DNA of 52,444 nt from Clostridia bacterium (GCA_017620455.1 JAFZQK010000074.1:1-52444); one strand, 5' to 3'; counted from the first letter of the stretch, positions 35,009-43,453 are shown. Notes: generated from the letters alone by a model not told the origin. Made by a program: numbers and translations.

Positions 35009-35545
35009 ATGAATCCTATGACGCAGAGAATCAGCCTGTTGGCGGTAGGGATTGCGCTTTTCGTGGCGCTGTCCATGTGCCTGCAGGCGCCGGTGTTTGA
35101 AAACTATTATCTCTGTTTGGGATATGTGGTGATGGCGGTTTACTGTTATTCCTTTGGCACGCTCAGCGGAACAATCGTCGGCGCGCTGGGCGTTGTGCTC
35201 TACTGCCTGGTGATCAACGGCCTGCGGGGAATGCCGGGCTGGGCTTTGGGCAACGTCGTGATCGGTGCAATCCTTGGATTCACCTTTGGAAAAACGAAGC
35301 AAATGAAAAACACACCGCTGCAAATGGGAATCAATATTGCGGCAGTCATTGTTTCGTCCGCCCTGGGAATACTGATTGTCAAATCTGTTACGGAAAGCCT
35401 GCTGTACAGTCAGATGATGGCGGTGCGGATCGGGAAAAATGTCTATGCCTTTGTCGCGGATGCCGTTGTGCTGATTGCCAGTTTGCCTGTATGCGCAATG
35501 CTGGATAAAACGGCGAAGAAGCTGTTTCCCAAATTGGCCCGGTAA
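35009..35545 (+). CDS. ECF-type transporter substrate-binding (S) component
   Basis: An integral membrane protein of 178 residues with about six hydrophobic segments and no ATPase. The pattern YLCLGYVVMAVYCYSFGTLSGTIVGALG followed by GWALGNVVIGAILGFTFGKTKQ resembles vitamin-type ECF S components, which work with a shared EcfT/EcfA module encoded elsewhere. The ATG at 35009 has AAAGGA upstream; a TTG that overlaps the previous stop codon is also possible. Tight linkage to the HTH/AAA/CYTH gene (14 bases) suggests that its substrate is a cofactor or nucleoside precursor acted on by that protein. The substrate is not identifiable by eye. Confidence 0.75.
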   Translation: MNPMTQRISLLAVGIALFVALSMCLQAPVFENYYLCLGYVVMAVYCYSFGTLSGTIVGALGVVLYCLVINGLRGMPGWALGNVVIGAILGFTFGKTKQMKNTPLQMGINIAAVIVSSALGILIVKSVTESLLYSQMMAVRIGKNVYAFVADAVVLIASLPVCAMLDKTAKKLFPKLAR

Positions 35546-35583
35546 TTTGTCGCTCAATAAGCGACCCTGATTCCCTCCAGGTT

Positions 35584-35615
35584 TGCTATGATATGCCTGC
35601 AAGATGAACTTGCAG
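35584..35615 (+). promoter_or_regulatory. Extended -10 promoter with adjacent inverted repeat
   Basis: TGCTATGAT (extended -10, 35584-35592) is followed at the expected transcription start by a perfect 7-bp inverted repeat CTGCAAG/CTTGCAG (35597-35615, 5-base loop), a possible operator or 5' stem. A GTCGCT/AGCGAC stem precedes it. The arrangement suggests that the vWA-ADPRH pair has its own promoter. Confidence 0.5.
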
Positions 35616-35637
35616 ACAGCAAAGAGGAGGGATTTTG

Positions 35638-36291
35638 ATGAAAAAGAATCTGACGGAAATGGTGTTCATCCTGGATAAAAGCGGCTCCATGGCCGGGCTG
35701 GAGAAGGACACCGTCGGCGGCTTCAACAGCATGATCGAAAGGCAGAAGCAGCAGGAGGGCGAAGCGTACGTATCCACGGTGCTCTTTTCCAATGACAGCA
35801 CCGTGATCCACGACCGGGTGGACGTAAGGAAGATCGAGCCTTTGACGGAAAGGCAGTACCGGGTGGGGGGCTGCACCGCCCTGATCGACGCCATCGGCGG
35901 GGCCATCCACCACATCGGCTGCGTGCACAAGTACGCCCGGCCGGAGGACGTGCCGGAGCACACCGTATTCGTCATCACCACCGACGGCATGGAAAACGCC
36001 TCGCACCTGTACGCCAGCGACGAGGTGAAGCGGATGGTGAAGCGCCAGAAGGAAAAGTACGGCTGGGAGTTCCTGTTCTTGGCCGCCAACATCGACGCCG
36101 TGGAAACCGCCGCGCATTTCGGCATCGCGGAGGACATGGCGGTGAATTTCCGCAACGATCCCGCGGGCCAGCAGCTGAATTACCGGGTGGTGAGCGACAC
36201 GATGTGCAGCATCCGGGCCAACGCGCCTCTGGACAGGGGATGGAAGCGCAGGATCGAAGAGGACTATGAAAGCCGCAGAGACGGCAGATGA
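35638..36291 (+). CDS. vWA-domain protein (TerY/TerF-like)
   Basis: A single von Willebrand factor A domain of 217 residues with an intact MIDAS: DKSGSM at residues 12-17, the threonine of GGCTALIDA near 83 and the aspartate of ITTDGMENAS near 117. It has no signal peptide, so it is cytoplasmic. Cytoplasmic vWA proteins of this kind often act as metal-dependent scaffolds in stress systems and are found near tellurite-resistance-type and ADP-ribose genes. GAGGAGGG precedes the ATG, and the ADP-ribosylglycohydrolase gene follows 24 bases later. Confidence 0.85.
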   Translation: MKKNLTEMVFILDKSGSMAGLEKDTVGGFNSMIERQKQQEGEAYVSTVLFSNDSTVIHDRVDVRKIEPLTERQYRVGGCTALIDAIGGAIHHIGCVHKYARPEDVPEHTVFVITTDGMENASHLYASDEVKRMVKRQKEKYGWEFLFLAANIDAVETAAHFGIAEDMAVNFRNDPAGQQLNYRVVSDTMCSIRANAPLDRGWKRRIEEDYESRRDGR

Positions 36292-36315
36292 ATTTTTCAG
36301 AAGGAGGGACTGCAC

Positions 36316-37272
36316 ATGCGGAATATCTGGAAGGACGGCGTCCTGGGCGTGGTGATCGGCGACGCCCTGGGCTGCCCCGTGCAGTTCGAGCGCCGGGAAG
36401 AGGTGGCGGCGCATCCCGTGACCGGCATGCGCGGATTCGGCACCTTTGATCTCCCTCCCGGTTCCTGGACGGACGACAGCAGCCTGACCCTGGCGTTGCT
36501 GGACAGCATCAAAGAGAAAAACGGGATCGACCTGGACCACATCATGGGCAATTTCGTCAGCTGGCTGGACAAGGGAGCCTTCACCCCGTACGGATACGCC
36601 TACGATATCGGCCAGGGCACATTGTGGGCCATCAGGAAGTACAAGCTGGAAAAGCAGCCCCTGAAATGCGGGGGCACCGACGAATGGAACAACGGCAACG
36701 GAAGCCTCATGCGCATCCTGCCCGCCTGCCTGTACGCCTGGGTGAAAAAGCTGCCGGAGGAGGAAGCGATATCCGCGATCCATCGGGTGGGCAGCCTGAC
36801 CCACGGCCATCTCCGCGCCAATATCGCCTGCGGACTGTATTCCTTCATGGTCAAAGCCGTCCTGGACGGGGACAGACCGCTTCCGGCCCGCCTGCAGGCC
36901 GGCCTGGACCGGGGCTTTGCTTATTACGAACAGGCCCTTGCGGACCGCAAAGACCTGGATCTGTACGCGCGGCTCCGGGATCTGGACGCCTTCGCCGCGC
37001 TGCCTCCGGAGAAAATCAAAAGCGGCGGCTACGTGGTGGACGCCCTGGAGGCGGCGGTCTGGGCGCTGCTCAACGCGGACACATTTGAAGCCGCCCTGCT
37101 CAAAGCCGTCAACCTGGGCGACGATACCGACACCGTGGGCGCCATCGCCGGCGGCCTGGCGGGGCTGTATTACGGATATGAAGCGATCCCCGCCCCCTGG
37201 CTGGAGGCCCTCCGGAAACGGGAGTGGATCGAAGAAATGTGCGGGGAAGCAAACGAAAAAATCCAGGGATAA
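36316..37272 (+). CDS. ADP-ribosylglycohydrolase (DraG/ARH family)
   Basis: An all-helical ADP-ribosylglycohydrolase family protein of 318 residues. The two metal-binding clusters are visible: GDALG at residue 15 with SWTDDSSLTLALLDS near residue 53, and NLGDDTDTVGAIAGGLAGLYYG near residue 262; NGNGSLMRILPA near 130 is the central family signature. The enzyme removes ADP-ribose from proteins or nucleic acids, or cleaves related N-glycosides. AGAAGGAGG precedes the ATG. With the macrodomain gene 4 kb upstream it gives the cluster two different ADP-ribose-reversing folds. Confidence 0.9.
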   Translation: MRNIWKDGVLGVVIGDALGCPVQFERREEVAAHPVTGMRGFGTFDLPPGSWTDDSSLTLALLDSIKEKNGIDLDHIMGNFVSWLDKGAFTPYGYAYDIGQGTLWAIRKYKLEKQPLKCGGTDEWNNGNGSLMRILPACLYAWVKKLPEEEAISAIHRVGSLTHGHLRANIACGLYSFMVKAVLDGDRPLPARLQAGLDRGFAYYEQALADRKDLDLYARLRDLDAFAALPPEKIKSGGYVVDALEAAVWALLNADTFEAALLKAVNLGDDTDTVGAIAGGLAGLYYGYEAIPAPWLEALRKREWIEEMCGEANEKIQG

Positions 37273-37286
37273 TCCCCGGCAAAAAA

Positions 37287-37324
37287 GGGGCTGCTGCGGA
37301 AAACGTGCTTTCCGCAGCAGCCCC
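37287..37324. terminator. Intrinsic terminator between ADPRH and gpsA
   Basis: A perfect 16-bp stem GGGGCTGCTGCGGAAA/TTTCCGCAGCAGCCCC with a 6-base loop. The A-run at 37281-37286 gives a U-tract on the minus strand, so it serves gpsA; for the + strand genes the tail is weaker. Confidence 0.88.
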
Positions 37325-37328
37325 CGTG

Positions 37329-38321
37329 TTATTTCATCCATTCCGTTTTCAGTTTCCGGCCCATCAGCAATCCCACGGTGTCCGCGGGGTTTTCCTCGTC
37401 GTGGATGATGCGGTTCACCGCCTCCACGATGGGCATTTCCACCCCGTATTTCTCCGCCAGGCTCATGGCGGCGGGCAGGGCGTTGATCCCCTCCACCACC
37501 ATGCCCACCTTTTCGATGGCCTCCTGCGGCCTGTATCCCTGGCCGATCAGGTATCCGCACTGGTTGTTTCGGCTGTGGCGGCTGGTGGCGGTGACGATCA
37601 GATCCCCGATGCCCGCCAGGCCAGCGAAGGTTTCGTCCCGGCAGCCCATCGCCAGGCCCAGCCGCCGCATTTCCGCCAGGCCCCGGGTGATCAGGGCGGC
37701 CTTTGTGTTGTCGCCGTAGCCCAGGCCGGCGGAGATGCCCGCCGCCAGGGCGATCACATTCTTGAGCGCCCCGCAGATCTCCACCCCCAGCACGTCCGTA
37801 TTCGTGTACACGCGCATGCAGGTGTCGGAAAAAACGCTCTGCACCTTCTCCGCCAGGCGGATGTCCCCGCAGGCGGAAACCGCGGTGGTGGGCAGGTCCT
37901 GGGCCACCTCCTCGGCGTGGGTGGGGCCGGACAGCACCGCCGCCGGGACGTCCGGGATCATGTCGCCGATCACCTGGCTCATGGTTTCCAGGGTGCCCGG
38001 CTCGATGCCCTTGGCCACGTCCACGATGATCTGCCCGGGCACGGCATAGGGGGCGATCCGGCCCGCCGTGCCCCGGACGTACACCGAGGGCACCGCGAAG
38101 ATGAGCATTTCTTTTCCCGCGCAGGCCTCCTTTTCGTCCGCCGTGAAGCGGATCCCCGCCGGGATCTCCATGCCGGGCAGGTTCTTGTGCCGATGGGTCC
38201 TTTGCATTTCCTCTATTTCCGCCGGAAGCGCGGACCAGACGGCGATCTGATGCCCCGCGTTGCAAAGGATGCGGGCCAGCGCCGTTCCCCAGGTCCCCGC
38301 GCCGATGATGGCAATGTTCAT
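37329..38321 (-). CDS. gpsA: Glycerol-3-phosphate dehydrogenase [NAD(P)+]
   Basis: GpsA, 330 residues, the normal length. It reduces dihydroxyacetone phosphate to sn-glycerol-3-phosphate for phospholipids and for glycerol-phosphate polymers. Motifs: IIGAGTWGTALA at the N-terminus, FAVPSVYVR, VDVAKGIEPGTLETMSQV, SGPTHAEEV near 133, the catalytic lysine in CGALKNVIALAAG near 187, and GIGDLIVTATSRHSRN. AAGGAGG precedes the ATG. It is a single-gene unit with its own promoter and terminator. Confidence 0.97.
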   Translation of the reverse strand: MNIAIIGAGTWGTALARILCNAGHQIAVWSALPAEIEEMQRTHRHKNLPGMEIPAGIRFTADEKEACAGKEMLIFAVPSVYVRGTAGRIAPYAVPGQIIVDVAKGIEPGTLETMSQVIGDMIPDVPAAVLSGPTHAEEVAQDLPTTAVSACGDIRLAEKVQSVFSDTCMRVYTNTDVLGVEICGALKNVIALAAGISAGLGYGDNTKAALITRGLAEMRRLGLAMGCRDETFAGLAGIGDLIVTATSRHSRNNQCGYLIGQGYRPQEAIEKVGMVVEGINALPAAMSLAEKYGVEMPIVEAVNRIIHDEENPADTVGLLMGRKLKTEWMK

Positions 38322-38354
38322 GGCAGCCTCCTTCAGGGATCATTCCCTTCTTCC

Positions 38355-38382
38355 ATTATAAAGGTTCCCTTCCCGTTGTCAA
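38355..38382 (-). promoter_or_regulatory. gpsA promoter
   Basis: TTGACA, a 16-base spacer and TATAAT on the minus strand, both hexamers perfect, about 30 bases before the gpsA ATG. Confidence 0.8.
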
Positions 38383-38503
38383 TGCACAGCCGCCGGAGGC
38401 AGGGGAATTTTGCCGGGAAAGCAGGAAAAGGCCGGGCCTCCGTCAAAGTACAGTCTTGTCGCCCTGCGGGGCGCAGGAATCAACAGGAAAGGCGGGAACG
38501 AAC

Positions 38504-39112
38504 GTGCACATCGCGCTGACCTTTGACGACGGGCCCAATACCGAAATCACCCCCCGGGTGCTGGATGTCCTGGAGGAAAACGGCGTCCGGGCCTCCTTTT
38601 TCCTCATTGCCGACGCCATCACCCCGGAATCCGCGAAAGTAGCCCGGCGAGCCTGGGAAATGGGGTGCGAAATCAACAACCATTCCAAAACCCATGACTT
38701 TATGGACAAAATGGCCCCGGAAACCATCCGGGAGGAAATCGCGTACTGCACGGAAAAGATCGTGGAGATCACCGGCGTTTCTCCCCGCTTTTTCCGCCCG
38801 CCCTACATCGCCGTGAACCAGACCCTCTACGACAACGTGGACCTGACCTTCATCTGCGGCGTGGGGTGCGAGGACTGGGTGCCGCAGGTGACGGCCCGGC
38901 AGCGGATCGACCGGATCTTGGCCAGCGCCAGGGACGGGGATATCCTCCTGCTCCACGATATGCCCGGGAACGAAAACACCGTGGAGGCCATCCGCACGGT
39001 GATCCCGGAACTCAAGAAGCGCGGCTTTGAATTCGTCACCTGCGGGGAGCTGTTCGCCCGCAAGGGCGTGACGCCGGAGCGGGGAAAAATCTATTCCAAC
39101 GTGTGGGACTGA
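38504..39112 (+). CDS. Polysaccharide deacetylase family protein
   Basis: A NodB-homology protein of 202 residues: TFDDGPN at residues 6-12, NNHSKTHDFMDKM (the HxxxH metal pair) near 62, FFRPPY near 103 and ILLLHDMPGNENT near 147. It removes N- or O-acetyl groups from carbohydrate polymers such as peptidoglycan or exopolysaccharide. There is no signal peptide, so either it acts inside the cell or its substrate is a cytoplasmic precursor. The start is placed at GTG 38504 after AGGAAAGGCGGG; a longer TTG frame has no site. The acylphosphatase gene begins three bases after the stop. Confidence 0.87.
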   Translation: MHIALTFDDGPNTEITPRVLDVLEENGVRASFFLIADAITPESAKVARRAWEMGCEINNHSKTHDFMDKMAPETIREEIAYCTEKIVEITGVSPRFFRPPYIAVNQTLYDNVDLTFICGVGCEDWVPQVTARQRIDRILASARDGDILLLHDMPGNENTVEAIRTVIPELKKRGFEFVTCGELFARKGVTPERGKIYSNVWD

Positions 39113-39115
39113 AAA

Positions 39116-39409
39116 GTGGAAAAAGAAACGAAGGTGCGTCAGCGCCTTGTTTTCCGCGGGCTGGTGCAGGGCGTGGGCTTCCGGTGGCGCGCTTCCCGGG
39201 CCGCCCGGGCCGCGGGGGCCACGGGCTGGGTGCGCAATGAAGCGGACGGCAGCGTTACCGTGGAGCTCCAGGGCACATTATCGCAGATTGGCGCCGTGAC
39301 CGCCGCCCTGGACCGGGGGCTGTATATCCGCATCGAGGAAATGGAGCGCCGCACGATCCCTCTGGAAGCGGGGGAAAGGGATTTTGCCGTTCTGGACGAC
39401 GCATGGTAA
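39116..39409 (+). CDS. acyP: Acylphosphatase
   Basis: A small acylphosphatase of 97 residues. The phosphate loop and arginine are in GLVQGVGFRWRA (near residue 15) and the catalytic asparagine in GWVRNEADGSVTVELQG (near residue 37). It hydrolyses acyl phosphates. The GTG start at 39116 has a weak ribosome site; a second GTG six codons later is possible. It lies between the deacetylase and metallo-beta-lactamase-fold genes, probably in the same transcript. Confidence 0.9.
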   Translation: MEKETKVRQRLVFRGLVQGVGFRWRASRAARAAGATGWVRNEADGSVTVELQGTLSQIGAVTAALDRGLYIRIEEMERRTIPLEAGERDFAVLDDAW

Positions 39410-39424
39410 AAAAGGAGAATGACG

Positions 39425-40108
39425 ATGAAACTGATCCGCTGGACGGACCGGGTGTGGTACTATCCCTTTGAACAGGAGCGGGACCGGCCCAACCTGGGCT
39501 ATATCCGGGGCGATAAATGGAGCCTCGCCGTGGACGCCGGGCATTCCGACGCCCACGTACAGGCGTTTTACGCCGCGCTGGAGGAGGCGGGGCTGCCCCT
39601 GCCCGCCCTCACGGTGATCACCCATTGGCACTGGGACCATACCTTCGCCCTGCACGCCATCCACGGCCTGTCCCTGGCCAACGAAAGGACGAACGCCCAT
39701 CTCCGGGCCATCCGGGAGCGGGTCGCCCGGGAAGGCGCGGAGGCCTTTCTTTCCCTGGATGAAAGCATCCGGCTGGAGTACGCGGGCGGCCGCCCGGTGC
39801 GGATCGTGACGGCAGACCTGGCGTTTGACCGGGAGATTCTGCTGGACGCGGGGAACTGCCCCGTCCGGGTGTTCCGGACGGACGCCCCCCATACCGACGA
39901 TTCCACCCTGGTGTACGTGCCGGGGGAAAAGGCGCTGTTCCTGGGGGACGCCGCCTGCGATGTCTTCACCACCGGGGAAAAGGACCCGGAAAAATGTCGC
40001 CGCCTGGCCGCGGCCATCCGGGAAACGGGGGCGGAAACCTGCCTGGAGGGGCACTGGACGCCCCTGAGCACGGAAGAGACCCTGAAGGATCTGCTTGCGC
40101 AGAGCTGA
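39425..40108 (+). CDS. Metallo-beta-lactamase-fold hydrolase
   Basis: An MBL-fold protein of 227 residues with the metal motif THWHWDHTFALHA (HxHxDH) near residue 67, later APHTDDSTLVYVPGEKALFLGDAACD (His and Asp ligands) and EGHWTPLS near the end. The substrate is unknown; the family covers thioesterases, lactonases and phosphodiesterases. ATG 39425 lies seven bases after GGAG, whereas ATG 39419 is too close to the site. Confidence 0.87.
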   Translation: MKLIRWTDRVWYYPFEQERDRPNLGYIRGDKWSLAVDAGHSDAHVQAFYAALEEAGLPLPALTVITHWHWDHTFALHAIHGLSLANERTNAHLRAIRERVAREGAEAFLSLDESIRLEYAGGRPVRIVTADLAFDREILLDAGNCPVRVFRTDAPHTDDSTLVYVPGEKALFLGDAACDVFTTGEKDPEKCRRLAAAIRETGAETCLEGHWTPLSTEETLKDLLAQS

Positions 40109-40125
40109 TGATTTGAGGATGGGAC

Positions 40126-41538
40126 ATGGAACGGATATGGATGCGCGCCCGGCGCGCGCTGATCGGCGATAAAAACTTTTATCGGGCGGTGCTGGCGATC
40201 ATCATTCCGGTGATCATCCAGAACAGCATCTCCAATTTCGTGAATTTTCTGGATAACCTGATGGTGGGCGAGCTGGGAAACGAGCAGATGAGCGGCGTTT
40301 CCATCGCCAATCAGCTGGTGTTCGTGTTCAACCTGGCGGTGTTCGGGGGCCTGGCGGGGCCGGGCATATTCGGCGCGCAGTTTTACGGCGCGGGGGACAC
40401 CGAGGGCCTGCGCAGCACCTTCCGCATCAAGATCCTGGAATCCATCCTGCTTTTGGCCGCGGCAGCGGCGGCCTTCCTGGGCTTCGGCCGGGAGCTGATC
40501 GGATTGTTCCTGCAAGGGGACGGCGACCCGGAAAAGGCGAAGATGATGCTGGATTTCAGCCATGATTACCTGATGGTGATCCTGCTGGGGCTGCCCGCCT
40601 TTGCCCTGACCCAGTGCTACGCCGGCACCCTGCGGGAAACCGGGGAGACCCGGCTGCCCATGGCGGCCAGCCTGGCTGCGGTGGTCACCAACGGGGTGCT
40701 CAATTACGTGCTGATTTTCGGCAAGCTGGGCCTGCCCCGGCTGGAGGTGACGGGCGCGGCCATCGCTACCGTGGTGAGCCGGTATGTGGAATTGGCCATC
40801 GTGATGATCTATACCCATCGCCATTCCCTGCGCTTCCCCTTCATCCGGGGGGCGTACCGCACGTTGCGGGTGCCGGGGACGCTGCTCAAAAAGGTGGCGA
40901 AGATGGGCGCGCCCCTGCTGGCCAACGAGGTGCTCTGGTCCGTGGGCATGAGCACCCTCACCGCCGTGTATTCCCTGTGCGGGCTGGACGTGGTGCCCGC
41001 CCTGAGCGTTTCCTCCTCCGTGTCCAATCTGTTCAATTCCGTTTACTTCTCCATGGGCACGGCGGTGGCGGTGATGATCGGCCAGGCCCTGGGGGCGGGG
41101 AAATTTGAGAAGGCGAAGGGGGACGTGTGGCGGCTGATCGCCTTCGCCGTGGCCATGGCGGTGGGGATGGGGCTGCTGCTTACGCTGTTCGCCCCGCTGA
41201 TCCCCCAGGCCTACGGCGGCGTCACCCGGGAGGTAAAGGAATCGGCGGTCGTCCTCCTCCGGCTCACCGCCTGCTTCATGCCCCTGTTCGCCTTCGCCCA
41301 CTGCACCTACTTTACCCTCCGCTCCGGCGGCAAGACCATCATCACCTTCCTGTTCGACAGCGGCTACACTTGGGCGGTGTCCGTGCCCCTGGCACTGCTG
41401 ACGGTGCGGGTGCTGAAAACCGACGTGTTCACCGCCTTCGCCACGGTGGAGGCCGCCAACATCATCAAGTGCACCGTGGGCTATTTCTTCGTGCGCTCCG
41501 GCCGCTGGGTCCAGAACCTGACCCACAACGCGGAATGA
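40126..41538 (+). CDS. MATE-family efflux transporter
   Basis: A multidrug and toxic compound extrusion protein of 470 residues with twelve membrane helices. The first helix region IIPVIIQNSISNFVNFLDNLMVGELG, and FGAQFYGAGDTEGLRSTFRI, are typical of the prokaryotic MATE group; the second half repeats the fold from about residue 255. It exports cationic compounds using an H+ or Na+ gradient. GAGGATGGG precedes the ATG. Last gene of the + strand run starting at the deacetylase. Confidence 0.9.
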   Translation: MERIWMRARRALIGDKNFYRAVLAIIIPVIIQNSISNFVNFLDNLMVGELGNEQMSGVSIANQLVFVFNLAVFGGLAGPGIFGAQFYGAGDTEGLRSTFRIKILESILLLAAAAAAFLGFGRELIGLFLQGDGDPEKAKMMLDFSHDYLMVILLGLPAFALTQCYAGTLRETGETRLPMAASLAAVVTNGVLNYVLIFGKLGLPRLEVTGAAIATVVSRYVELAIVMIYTHRHSLRFPFIRGAYRTLRVPGTLLKKVAKMGAPLLANEVLWSVGMSTLTAVYSLCGLDVVPALSVSSSVSNLFNSVYFSMGTAVAVMIGQALGAGKFEKAKGDVWRLIAFAVAMAVGMGLLLTLFAPLIPQAYGGVTREVKESAVVLLRLTACFMPLFAFAHCTYFTLRSGGKTIITFLFDSGYTWAVSVPLALLTVRVLKTDVFTAFATVEAANIIKCTVGYFFVRSGRWVQNLTHNAE

Positions 41539-41600
41539 TCCGTATGGCGCCGCGGCGGCGCCCGGCCTGCTTTTCGCCCCGGCCCTTTCTTTGCAGCAAA

Positions 41601-41636
41601 AAACGCGGGAAACGCTTTGCGGCGTTTCCCGCGTTT
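41601..41636. terminator. Bidirectional terminator between MATE gene and dnaB
   Basis: A perfect 15-bp stem AAACGCGGGAAACGC/GCGTTTCCCGCGTTT with a 6-base loop, T-tails on both strands, between two convergent genes. Confidence 0.92.
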
Positions 41637-41646
41637 GTTTTATTGC

Positions 41647-42999
41647 TCACATATCCGCGGCCAGGTTGTCAAACAGGGTGTATTCCCCCAGCCAGGCCAG
41701 CTTCACCGTGCCCAGGGGGCCGTTGCGCTGCTTGGCCACGATCACCTCGGCCACGTTGTCCGGCACGCCTTCCTCCCGCTTGTAATAGGCTTCCCGGTGC
41801 AGGAACATCACCACGTCGGCGTCCTGCTCGATGGAGCCGGAATCCCGCAGGTCGCTCAGCATGGGGCGCAGCCCGCCGGCGCCGCGCTTTTCATTGGCGC
41901 GGGACAGCTGGGCACAGGCCACCAGGGGCACCTTCAATTCCTGGGCGATGGCCTTCAGGCTGCGGGACAGCTGGCTCACCTCCACCTGGCGGCTTTCCGC
42001 CCGGACGTCGGAGCCCATGAGCTGCAGATAGTCCACCACGATCAGATCCAGCCCGTGATCCATCATCATCCGCCGGCACCGGGAGCGCAGCTGCCCCGGG
42101 GTCAGGCCGGAGGTATCGTCGATATACATTTCGCTCTGGGCCAGCGGCGCCAGGGACCGGGCCAGCTTCACCCATTCCTCGTCCCGCAGCGTGCCCTTGC
42201 GCACGGACTGCATGTTGATCCGGGCGTCGCTGCACAGGATACGCATGGCGATCTGCTCCCGGGGCATTTCCAGGGAGAAGATGGCCACCTTTTTGCCCTT
42301 CCGGGCGGCATTCGTGGCCAGGTTGATGGCGAAGGAGGTTTTGCCCATGGAGGGCCTTGCGCCCACCAGCACCAGTTCGCCCCCGTGGAGGCCCGTGAGC
42401 AGGCCGTCCAGGCTGTAAAACCCCGTGGGCACCCCCGCCACCTGGCCCTTGAGCCGGGCCAGCTCCTCCATCTGGGCGTAGGTCAGGGCCAGCACGTCCC
42501 GGATGTGCATCAGGTCCTCGCCGCCGTCCCGGCGCATGACGATATCGAAAATCTGCTTTTCCGCCAGGGACAGCACCTGGGGCAGCTCCTGCTCCTGGGC
42601 GTAAGCCGCCTTCGAGATCTCTCCCGACGCGCCGATCAGCCGCCGCAGGGTGGATTTTTCCGCCACGATGCGGATGTAATCCTTCACGTTGGCGGTGGTG
42701 GGCACGAACTGGGTCAGGTCGATCAGGTATTCGATGCCGCCCACCCCTGGCAGGGTGCCCCGGCGGCTCAGCTCCGCGTCCATGGTCACCAGGTCCACGG
42801 CGCTGTGGCGCTCCGCCACGGCCCGGGCGGCGTCGTAGATCTCTTTATGGGCGGGCACGTAAAAATCTTCCCCCGTCAGCGTTTCCATGGCGGCGGACAC
42901 CGCGTTGGCGCTTTGCAGCATGGCCCCCAGCACGGAGCGTTCGGCCTCCGTGGAATGGGGCGGGACGGGCGCAAAGGACGTATCGGCAGGCATGCTCAT
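41647..42999 (-). CDS. dnaB: Replicative DNA helicase DnaB
   Basis: The hexameric 5'-3' replicative helicase, 450 residues. The N-terminal domain (residues 15-115) starts STEAERSVLGAML. The C-terminal RecA-like motor has Walker A GARPSMGKTSFA near 212, the Walker B region LIVVDYLQLMGS near 310, and SQLSRANEKR. It unwinds the fork and contacts primase. The ATG follows the rplI stop by one base. No intein or insertion is visible. Confidence 0.97.
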   Translation of the reverse strand: MSMPADTSFAPVPPHSTEAERSVLGAMLQSANAVSAAMETLTGEDFYVPAHKEIYDAARAVAERHSAVDLVTMDAELSRRGTLPGVGGIEYLIDLTQFVPTTANVKDYIRIVAEKSTLRRLIGASGEISKAAYAQEQELPQVLSLAEKQIFDIVMRRDGGEDLMHIRDVLALTYAQMEELARLKGQVAGVPTGFYSLDGLLTGLHGGELVLVGARPSMGKTSFAINLATNAARKGKKVAIFSLEMPREQIAMRILCSDARINMQSVRKGTLRDEEWVKLARSLAPLAQSEMYIDDTSGLTPGQLRSRCRRMMMDHGLDLIVVDYLQLMGSDVRAESRQVEVSQLSRSLKAIAQELKVPLVACAQLSRANEKRGAGGLRPMLSDLRDSGSIEQDADVVMFLHREAYYKREEGVPDNVAEVIVAKQRNGPLGTVKLAWLGEYTLFDNLAADM

Positions 43000-43000
43000 A

Positions 43001-43453
43001 TCATGCCTCGCCGCCCTCGACCCGCACGGTCATTTTCGCGCTGATCTCGGGATACAGCTTGATGATCACTTCGGTTTCGCCCACGGTGCGGATGGGCTCG
43101 GCCAGGTCGATCTTGCGTTTGTCGATCTCCACCCCGTGCTGGCTTTTGAGCGCCTCGGCGATTTCCGCCCCGGTGACGGAGCCGTACAGCCGGCCCTGGG
43201 CGCCGCACTTGGCGATCACCCGGATCACCTTGCCCCGCAGGGAGCCCGCCTTCTTTTCCGCGGCCAGGCGGCGCTCGGTCTCCCGGGCGCGCTCGGCGGC
43301 CTGCTTGCGCTCCACTTCCTTGGCGGCGCCGGGCGTGGCCTCCATGGCCAGCTTCTTGGGAAAGAGGAAATTGCGGGCATAGCCGTCGCTGACGTTGACG
43401 ATGTCCTGTTTCTTGCCCTGTCCCTTCACATCGGCCAGCAAAATCACCTTCAT
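43001..43453 (-). CDS. rplI: 50S ribosomal protein bL9
   Basis: Large-subunit protein bL9, 150 residues. The N-terminal RNA-binding domain starts [19 protein letters not shown] with [15 protein letters not shown], then comes the long connecting helix (Lys/Glu/Ala-rich, 52-85) and the C-terminal domain with [24 protein letters not shown] precedes the ATG and overlaps the end of the upstream gene. Confidence 0.97.
   Translation of the reverse strand: MKVILLADVKGQGKKQDIVNVSDGYARNFLFPKKLAMEATPGAAKEVERKQAAERARETERRLAAEKKAGSLRGKVIRVIAKCGAQGRLYGSVTGAEIAEALKSQHGVEIDKRKIDLAEPIRTVGETEVIIKLYPEISAKMTVRVEGGEA

Noticed and set aside
35554..38343. A 929-codon open frame on the minus strand overlapping gpsA, the ADPRH gene and the vWA gene
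   Set aside because: It is in another frame from gpsA and antisense to two clear genes; the composition (Gly/Arg/His-rich) is typical of a shadow frame.
38394..38442. Inverted repeat CGGAGGC/GCCTCCG upstream of the deacetylase
   Set aside because: Seven bases with a 35-base loop in a GC-rich region; too weak to call as a regulatory site.
39568..41526. A 652-codon minus-strand open frame under the MBL-fold and MATE genes
   Set aside because: It is His/Gln/Gly-rich shadow sequence opposite two well-supported genes.
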